DNA of 64,000 nucleotides, taken from the NCBI RefSeq assembly GCF_004193775.1, contig NC_041006.1, forward strand, positions 30,681,102-30,745,101. The letters are read 5' to 3'. Positions 56,444-64,000 of the stretch are shown in pieces. Numbering within the stretch: position 1 is the first letter of the stretch; every line of letters starts with the position of its first letter. Under the pieces are notes generated by a model. It was given only the letters and a program-made list of their open reading frames with translations, was not told where the DNA came from and searched no databases. Made by a program: the position numbers and the translations under genes. Source of the DNA: Glycine soja. Its lineage: Eukaryota; Streptophyta; Magnoliopsida; Fabales; Fabaceae.

Positions 56444-58745
56444 TCAAATGTTCAAAATCATCACCTGCACAAATGGAGTCAAGTCAGCAACATTAAATGA
56501 AGAACTTACTCCATACTCACCTGGAATATTGATCTTGTAAGCATTGTCATTGATCCTCTCTAGTACTTGGAAAGGTGTGTCTCCTTTAGGTTGAAGTTTG
56601 GACTTCCTTTTATTAGGGAACTTCTCATTCTTCATGTGTACCCAAACCCAATCACTTGGTTCAAGTACCACTTTCTTCTTGTTCTTGTTGGCTTGCTTGG
56701 CATAACTTTCATTCTTCTTTGTAATTTGAGCCTTCACTTGCTCTTGCAATCTTTTCACATACTCAACTTTAGCCTGTGCATCCTTATGCTGAGTCTCTTG
56801 GGGATTGTTTTTGTAAGCTAGCCTGTTAGGCAATGAAGCTCTTGGAAGGAGGTCAATTTAATGTTCTATGCCTCTTGAAGGTGACAGTCCATGAGGATTC
56901 TCCTTGGGAAAGACATCTTTAAATTCTTGCAATAAGAGTTCAACACTAGGAGAAACAGAAATAGTAAGCTCATTAGAATTATCAGCAAAAACTTTATTGT
57001 CTTTGTAGTATAGTAGATAGAGCGGCTCACGAGCAAGTAACAACTTCCTCACTTCACTCACCTTTGCTAAACAATTAAATTTTCTCTCAGGTGTATCACT
57101 CTTTCCCTCACGTGTATCACTCTTCTTTTTCCTATTCCTCTTTGGTGCTTCACTCTTTTCTTTCTCTTGTTCTCTTTTTTCTCTCATTCTGATTTGGTCA
57201 TCACACACTTCCCTTGGGGATAGAGGTTCAAGAATAATTTCCTGGTCATGATGCTGGAAAGAAATCTTGTTGGCGAAGCCATCACGCACTACTTTGGTGT
57301 CATACTGCCATGGTCTTCCTGACAGTATATGAGTCACCTCCATTGGAACCACATCAGACGACACCCTATCATTGTATTTTCCAATGGTGAGACACACCTC
57401 AACCTATTGAGTCACTTTTACCTCTTCATCTTCACTAAGCCACTAAAGTCTATATGGCCTAGGATAAGGCTTAGTATCCAAATTCAGTTTGGACACTAAC
57501 CTGGAACTTGCAACATTGGTACAACTTCCTCCATCAACAATTAAAAAGAAAAGCTTACCGTTAATTGTACATCTGGTGTGGAAAATATTTTCTCTTTGGG
57601 TGCGTCTAGTGGCTGCATCTGACTTCCCAAGAGCCTTCTCACCATTAGCATATCACCCTGCATAGCTTCCTCCTTAAGCTCTTCTTCCATCTCTTCTTCT
57701 TCACTGATTTCAGATTCACTGATGATTTCTCCATTTGCTTTCATGATCATGGTCCTCCTGGTTGGATAGTCTAAAGCAATATGTCTTATGCCTAAGATTT
57801 TGAAGCATTTTATGTTTCTGGTACCAGTGTTGGATGATGAGGCAAAATCATGCTTGGTTCCAACACTTGACAATGCTGACTTTCCATGTGGAGACTGTGT
57901 TGATGGGTTGGACGAGTTGCCTCTTTCCTTCTTGGATCTGTTGGTTCAGTTCTGGTTGAAGGTGTTGGAGGAGTTCCTTCTTGCTGCATTTTTCCTCTTC
58001 AGCAGCTATTCAATCTGGACTGCCTTATGTGGTAAGTCATCCAATTCCATGTACTCATGTAATTCAACAACATCTCTAATGTCAGGATTTAGGCCACTCA
58101 GAAAACGAGCCATTGTGTCGTTAGTTTCCTCTTCAATGTTTTCCTTCACTAGTGTCATCTTCATCTCTTTGTAGTACTCATCCACAGCCAGACTTCCCTG
58201 GGACAACCTCTGGAGTTTCTGTCTCATGGTTTTGTTGTAGCTAGTTAGAACATACCTCTTTTGCATAACTCTTCTTATCTCAGTCCATGTATCTATCTCC
58301 CGCCCTTCCTTTCTCATCATCTCTCTTTGATTTTTATTCCACCAAACAAGGGCATAGTCTGAGAATTCAGCTACTGCTAACTTCACCTTCTGCCCTTCAA
58401 TATAATCACTACAGGAGAATACATGCTCAATCTTCATCTCCTAGTCAAGGTAGGTGTCTGGGCCACTCTTGCCTTTGAAATGAGGTACATTGAGTTTTAC
58501 TCCCTCAATTATGTTCTGCCCGTCAATTCTATTTTGCATGGGTCCATCATTGCCCCCTCTGTTCCCACCATAAGGTCTTCCAGCATTCTGATTCAGTTAG
58601 TGCTCTAGTCCTTCTATTCATCCATAGAGTTCTTCATTGTTACGGTTCAGCAAACGTTGCATTTATGTAGTCATCACGTCTAATAACAATCACTGAGGTT
58701 CGTCTAGTTGATGATATTCACCACCACCATCACCTATTCCTGCCA
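56444..58745 (-). pseudogene. Element C gag-pol, with reverse transcriptase to integrase core deleted
   Basis: Minus-strand ATG at 58745 opens MAGIGDGGGEYHQLDEPQ, soon with stops. A gag domain (KIEHVFSCSDYIEGQKVKLA, 58437-58006) and a region with protease-like context (57873-57541) follow. 57397-56858 carries SDVVPMEVTHILSGRPWQYD (protease region) and the reverse transcriptase entry LLQEFKDVFPKE and SPSRGIEH. Immediately afterwards LPNRLAYKNNPQETQ joins HKDAQAKVEYVKRLQEQVKAQI (56833 on), which is the integrase tail ending DNAYKINIPGEYGVSSSFNVADLTPF. The junction near 56793 therefore deletes the catalytic reverse transcriptase, RNase H and the integrase core in one event. It cannot copy itself. 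Confidence 0.88.
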
Positions 58746-58984
58746 TAATTAAGGAACAGAAAATTTTGCAGTAATTTAAACAAAGGTTACAGGACCTCAC
58801 CACACTCTACTCACGTGTTTCTCTCTTTGATGGTAGTTCACTCATGTTTGATGCTCTCAATATAGGCTTTTGTGTGATGTTTTTTCACTCATGTCTTTTA
58901 CCACTCACTCCCTCTTAAGTTCCTGGATGAATCAAATTGGACGCACAAAGGTAATAGAACAAGAAAGACAACTTAATTATGGAA

Positions 58985-59190
58985 TAGTAGATTGGGTAAC
59001 AAACTAATAGATTGGATAAAAAAACTTGGATAACAAACTAACAGATTCGATAACAAACTTGGACAACAAATTAGGATAACAAACTAACAGATTGGATAAC
59101 AAACTTGGATAACAAATTAACAGATTGGATAACAAACTTGGATAACAAACTAATAGATTGAATAACAAACTAACATACTCAATAACAAAT
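58985..59190. repeat. Minisatellite, TTGGATAACAAACTAACAGA-type units
   Basis: About nine degenerate copies of a 16-21 bp unit alternate between ACTTGGATAACAAA and AGATTGGATAACAAA forms. It lies in the leader of element C between the primer site and gag. Confidence 0.85.
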
Positions 59191-59639
59191 AGAAGAAACA
59201 AAGAAACTACTTAATTAACGAAGATGACATGTAAACTTCAAATGGTCATAAATTTTGCTACGGTTGTTCGTTTGAGGCCCACTATATGTCAAAATGCTCA
59301 TAATTCAAAGGAGAATCTTTAGGCAAATTCCCATGGTCTGTGATTTTTGCCAAAAAAATGTCTCTAACTGCCTCAAATTCGTATTCAAAGATCAAACTCC
59401 ACTCACTTTTTTTTTTCAAACTTTCTGCAACTTTTTTTTTATAATGCTTTCTTTTCAAATTCATCTAGGATAATTTAGGCAATTCGCTCAATAGGAAATC
59501 AGGAAATTTGTTTAATTGGAAAATAGGCAAATAGATTCAAGAGCCTACTAAATCCTAAACCCCTAAATTCTTCCAGTAAGCCAAATTGTCCCCAAACATA
59601 ATTTGAAACAAAATTCAAACAAATTTTTTGACACATAAT

Positions 59640-59757
59640 CTGAAAGAAACAAGAACAAGAATGAAAACAAGAACACAAACAAAAACGCAAACAAGACGCA
59701 AATAAGATCACAACAAGACGCAAACAAGAACACGAACAAGAACAAAAATAACAGAAC
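59640..59757. repeat. Degenerate ACAAGAAC / ACGCAAACAAG tandem array
   Basis: A-rich units of 6-12 bp repeat about twelve times just inside the element C primer site. They give spurious Ser/Cys/Phe-rich open frames on the minus strand. Confidence 0.75.
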
Positions 59758-59843
59758 AAAACACGAACCTGAGACAAATTACAAAGAGAAAAAAAATTGA
59801 ATAGGATAGAACCTGTAATAAGAGTCGAAGCTCTGATACCAGA

Positions 59844-60358
59844 TGATGTGATCCTTACTAGGAATGGATCGCTTGATACATGTTACAGAGTTTTGGATGA
59901 CGTCACTTCTAGAAAGGGAAGATAAGTCAGGGTAGACGCCACAAGGATTACCTTGATAAGTCTGAGATTGGTTCAATAAGGAACCCAGAGAAAAGCTCTC
60001 ACCAAATTTTATCAAATGCCAAAAAGTCCCTCTATTGAAAATGAAATCCATACATACAGTGTATCTGAACAAAAAAAATAGAAATAGACATGAGTCTTCA
60101 AATTAGTTTGGGCCAAAATGACAACGAAAAAAATAGAAATATAAAAAAGAACATATTTGACATGAGCCTTCAAATTAGTCTGGACCTTCAGCAACAATTA
60201 ATATTCTTAGTAATGCATCTGCCTCTAGGCCTTCATCCTTTTCCATTTGGGTCTTGTTAAGTATGTCTGTTATCATTTGTTGGAGAGTATCCACTGACTG
60301 TTTGATCCTAATCCTGGTCATAGGTTCCTATATTTGAGCAGGCTTAGAATTCTCATCA
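59844..60358 (-). repeat. 5' LTR of element C
   Basis: 515 bp, TGATGTGATCC to TTCTCATCA on the + strand. The primer site abuts it at 59828-59843. Confidence 0.82.
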
Positions 60359-60363
60359 ACAAT

Positions 60364-63300
60364 ATTAGTGCATAAAAAAAGTTATCATAATATTAGTGTG
60401 AAACATTAACTGATGTTATTGATGATTAATCCCTTTTAAAAAATTAGATTGATCACATTTAATGGAATCACTTCTCTCAATTATATTTTTTTCTTCCACA
60501 AAATTTGAGCTTGAGAATTACTGAAGAGATTTGAATCCAGTTTCACTTCAACTAACACCATGTTGATTTTTGTATACACCTCTACTAAAAAGAAAATATA
60601 TTTATCTTAAAAATAAAATAACTAAAATTATTATTATAATTTTAAAATAAAACAATAAACTTTAAATATCATAGTTGTTTTGTATTAATATTCTTTGTTT
60701 TTTAATAATTAATAATCGTTGTTATGTGTCACTATGTATGCTTTTAGCTGCTAGGCAGGGCTACTGTAATATTACGTGGTTTCTTTCAAGGCAACCCACC
60801 CCAACCTTGAAACGCCAAAGCAAACAAAATGCATCATTAGTTGGCGCTCACAATTCTTGGTAAAAATGTTAAAAACAAAGGGTTTCGCTGAGGAAAAAAA
60901 AGTTTAAAACAAAGGGAGAAAAACCACCAACATAATATATTTTTATATGAAAAAAGGATATGCACAAAAAGTATTACTTAGTCTTCCAATTATAATTCAT
61001 TACATTATAATTCTTCATGATAATTTCATTAATTTTTAAAATAATTATTTTAAATTATTTTATGATTAAATAATAATGTAAATTTGATTTATACTGTCAT
61101 CATATAGATATTAAACTCTTTATATATAATAAATTAAATTTGAGTTCTATTAAAAATACGATCGTTCCAATATTTACATTTCTCACATATTAACAAGTAT
61201 TTTACATTTTAAAATACATGTTTTATGTATAAACTTTCATATGAAAACAAATTAATATTTAATTAAATTAAAATGATAAATTTTAATTTATTTAATCAAC
61301 CCTAAATATAAAAAAATATTTATAAATTACTACTAAAGTATTAATAAACTATTTTTAATTTATTTTATATTAAATCTGCTGTTAGAATACTCAATTAATG
61401 CACAAACTATGATTTTGAAAATGTATGCAACCATAATTTTGGTGAAACATCAAATTTTTTATATTTGATTATCTATTTTTTATCCGTAAAAATGAAACAT
61501 AATTAATAAATAATTTATAAAAACACACATATTTTTAACTAACCGAACAAAACTACTTAATGTTTTTAGAGTGTCTTGGATCACAATATCAGTCATATTT
61601 ATTCTCTTTTCTTTTCACATTATTGAAAAAGAAAACTCTGATTTCAATTTAAAACCAGTTATATTTATTCTCTTTTTTTCCACATAATTGAAAAACAAAA
61701 CTCAGTTCAATTTAAAACCTTGATAAAATCTACAAAAAAGAAAGAAAGCAAGAAGCAATGCAAAACAGTGAGCGGGGATAATCTTGGATCTACAGTGGGG
61801 GGCAGTCACAGTCAAATTCACTACTAACTACCTCACCCAGCTTATATATTTTAACGGTCAGTGTGATAACTTTATTGCCTAAAATGGATCAACGCTTTCA
61901 CCGTTGTTTCTACTTTTAACAGTGCCAACCAAACTAATAGGGATATAACTCAAAAGAGGCCAATTGCTTTATTTTTTTTTGGCTTATGTGACCCCTATGA
62001 CTTCAGTTCACCTAATGCATGTGAATTATCGATTTGAATACTATCATGAAATCAGGTAGCTAAAAAAACTAAGGGCTGATGACAGGTTGCATTGCAAGTG
62101 ATCGATAAGCAATTATTGCTTCGTTTCCATTATTTTAAAAACCTTGGCACGCACCAACTTCGTAAAAAATTTTAAGCATTGGTTTTCTTTTTACTACTAC
62201 TAAATTTATGCCTCTTGTTTATACAAAAACCTAGGGGCGAAACTACACTCCGGACTTTTTCTGTTTCAGATTTGCTCTTTTGAAACGAAAAAAAGAATAA
62301 CATATTTTTCTTAATTTGAAAAGAATATATACATCAAATTTAACTTTGAAGAGAATTGATGTACCTTTACTTTTTTACTTTACACATTTTCTTACTTTAA
62401 AAGTGTCAATCTATGTATTCCTCAATCTGATCTATATTTTTTTTTCAAAAAAATAAACAACTAAAAAATATCAAATAATATTTTTGCTCAACAGAGGTAT
62501 TTTTAAATTTATACAAATTAAAAATTATAAACAATATAAATACTAAGAAAAATTATTTAAACAATACTAATATACATAATTGAATTTTAAAAAAGTAAGA
62601 TAAATATGATTGGTTGAATTTTTTTAAAGAAAGAGTAATGGAATTTTCAATGAAAAAAGAAATTAATCTAAGAATATAAGTCATTGAGATTTAAGAAAAA
62701 CAAAATTTAACACAATGAAATTAAAAATGTTTAATACATTTAAAAATTTGAATTTAGTAAAGATATAAATAATGATATACTATGGATTTAAATATAAGAA
62801 AAAAATTATTTCATGCTAACCAATAAAGTTGATTAACAATATATAATTATATCAATCTCAATTAAAAAATAAGTTATTTCCCTAAATAGTTATTCATTAA
62901 AATTTGATATAAAAAAATAAGTCATTAAAATTAAAATCCCTATTAAATGAAGAGTATTTTAAAGATAAATTCATAAAATAAAATAAAATTAGTTAGAATT
63001 TATTTACATTTAAACTTAAGACCAAAGTAGTTTTTTGTTTATATTCAAATTTGGAGGGAGAGTATAAAATAACATATTGTAAAATATATAATAAAAGATA
63101 TTTTATTATCAAAATGAAAACTTTTATTTAATAATTATATTGATTATTAGTAGCAATCCATTAGTTTTAATTAACTAAAGAAATTTTCTCCAACATTATG
63201 TTGGTCTGTGTAAAGTTAGGCTAAATCTAAATCTTTTAAGTAAGATTTTTAGATTGAGTTTTGAAAATAAAAATGACATGATGAATAGAAAATATCTTAT

Positions 63301-64000
63301 TAAAAATGATCGACTAAATTCTATAATAAAAATTAATTATCAATGTTAATAAATATTTTATATTTATAAATGGTAAAAAAAATCACTGTTTTTTGATTCT
63401 CAGCTCAAGGGTCACCTTTCTCAAATTTGTTAACATTGTAATTATTTATGTTTGAGTTATTGTTTTTTTTTTTTATCTCACCTTCTACATTTTGTATTGG
63501 AGTTCTTCCCATGAACAAACTCACCAATCTTCAACCTTTATAGATATCTAGAAAGTATTAGCCTTCATCAATTCCTTTTAGTGTGGGCCTCACCTGATTG
63601 AGAACCTTTGTTGTCGTAATTCTATATTCATAGAGAACAATCTATTATTATCGTCGTTACATCAAAACCTGGATTTTAAATTAACGTATTTTTTTAATTA
63701 TGTAATCAATCTTTATTGGTTGAAGGAATAAACAGTTCTATTTCTTGTAAGTACGGTTGGAATTTAATTTTTTGTGATAAATAAACAAAATTTATGCATA
63801 AAGTCCACGACTAGCTTTTGAATATCAGAGCCTTGAACCCCAAAAAATGTTCCTTCTCTTCTATTTCAATTGCAACAATCTACCAAACAAAATTAAAAGG
63901 GAACTTTTTAGTTTTGGTCATAAAGGCAAGACCTATTTTAGGTAAACAGAGCGGGCATTGACTCATGTCACATGGCAACTTGCATTTCTATATACACAAT
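60364..64000. other. AT-rich intergenic region
   Basis: No supportable gene, RNA or transposon. 60740-60870 is less AT-rich and holds a 62-codon open frame (60675-60863) without recognisable features. 61750-62030 is also more mixed and could be promoter sequence of a gene outside the window. Confidence 0.5.

Larger units (their letters stand above)
55920..60358 (-). mobile_element. Ty3/gypsy deletion derivative (element C)
   Basis: Direct repeats at 55920-56415 and 59844-60358 share nearly all of TGGATGACG(C/T)C...TTCTCATCA over 465 bp. They differ mainly in a short indel near the TGATGT end. Flanks ATAAT (55915-55919) and ACAAT (60359-60363) fit a target duplication with one change. On the minus strand the tRNA-Met primer site CTGGTATCAGAGCTTC (59843-59828) directly follows the 5' LTR. 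The leader of about 1.1 kb contains minisatellites. Most of pol is deleted. Confidence 0.88.

Overview
The window is plant nuclear DNA, most likely from a legume and probably soybean (Glycine) or a close relative. It is AT-rich, it carries a host gene with introns, and most of the rest is recognisable plant transposable elements. The Glycine suggestion rests on remembered repeat families (a SIRE-like LTR, CACTA subterminal repeats, gypsy LTRs); no search was run. There are no bacterial features.

Layout. 1-2240 is AT-rich spacer. 2246-7065 is a complete but mutated Ty1/copia retrotransposon with 317-bp LTRs and a perfect 5-bp target duplication. 7961-16164 is an 8.2-kb PIF/Harbinger DNA transposon with TTA target duplications. 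It holds a decayed transposase and a decayed Myb/SANT partner gene, plus interleaved pieces of a MYB gene and a NAC gene on the minus strand. 16225-23497 is nested repeat debris: CACTA subterminal repeats, gypsy LTR pieces, a SIRE-like LTR, and a copia fragment split by a solo gypsy LTR. 24837-25328 is a 5'-truncated L1-type LINE with an 18-bp target duplication.

25848-36106 (+) is the one host gene that looks intact: a CGR2/CGR3-like Golgi pectin methyltransferase in six coding exons (256 aa). Its last intron is about 7.3 kb. It contains a four-LTR TRIM array, and a young 5.4-kb Ty3/gypsy element (LTRs about 99% identical) sits inside one of the TRIM LTRs. A possible SINE lies in its second intron.

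36107-44830 is mainly spacer, with a small foldback and a 360-bp tandem duplication. 44830-51621 (-) is a decayed Ty3/gypsy element split by a second gypsy LTR. 51824-52690 is another gypsy-like LTR fragment. 53080-54625 (-) is an intron-containing clathrin heavy chain fragment with many stops; a CACTA-like terminus lies downstream near 55560-55702. 55920-60358 (-) is a Ty3/gypsy deletion derivative that has lost reverse transcriptase, RNase H and the integrase core. The rest is AT-rich spacer.

Only the CGR-like gene is likely to make a normal cellular protein. Element A in its last intron is the only transposon with long open frames; it carries one frameshift at an A tract.
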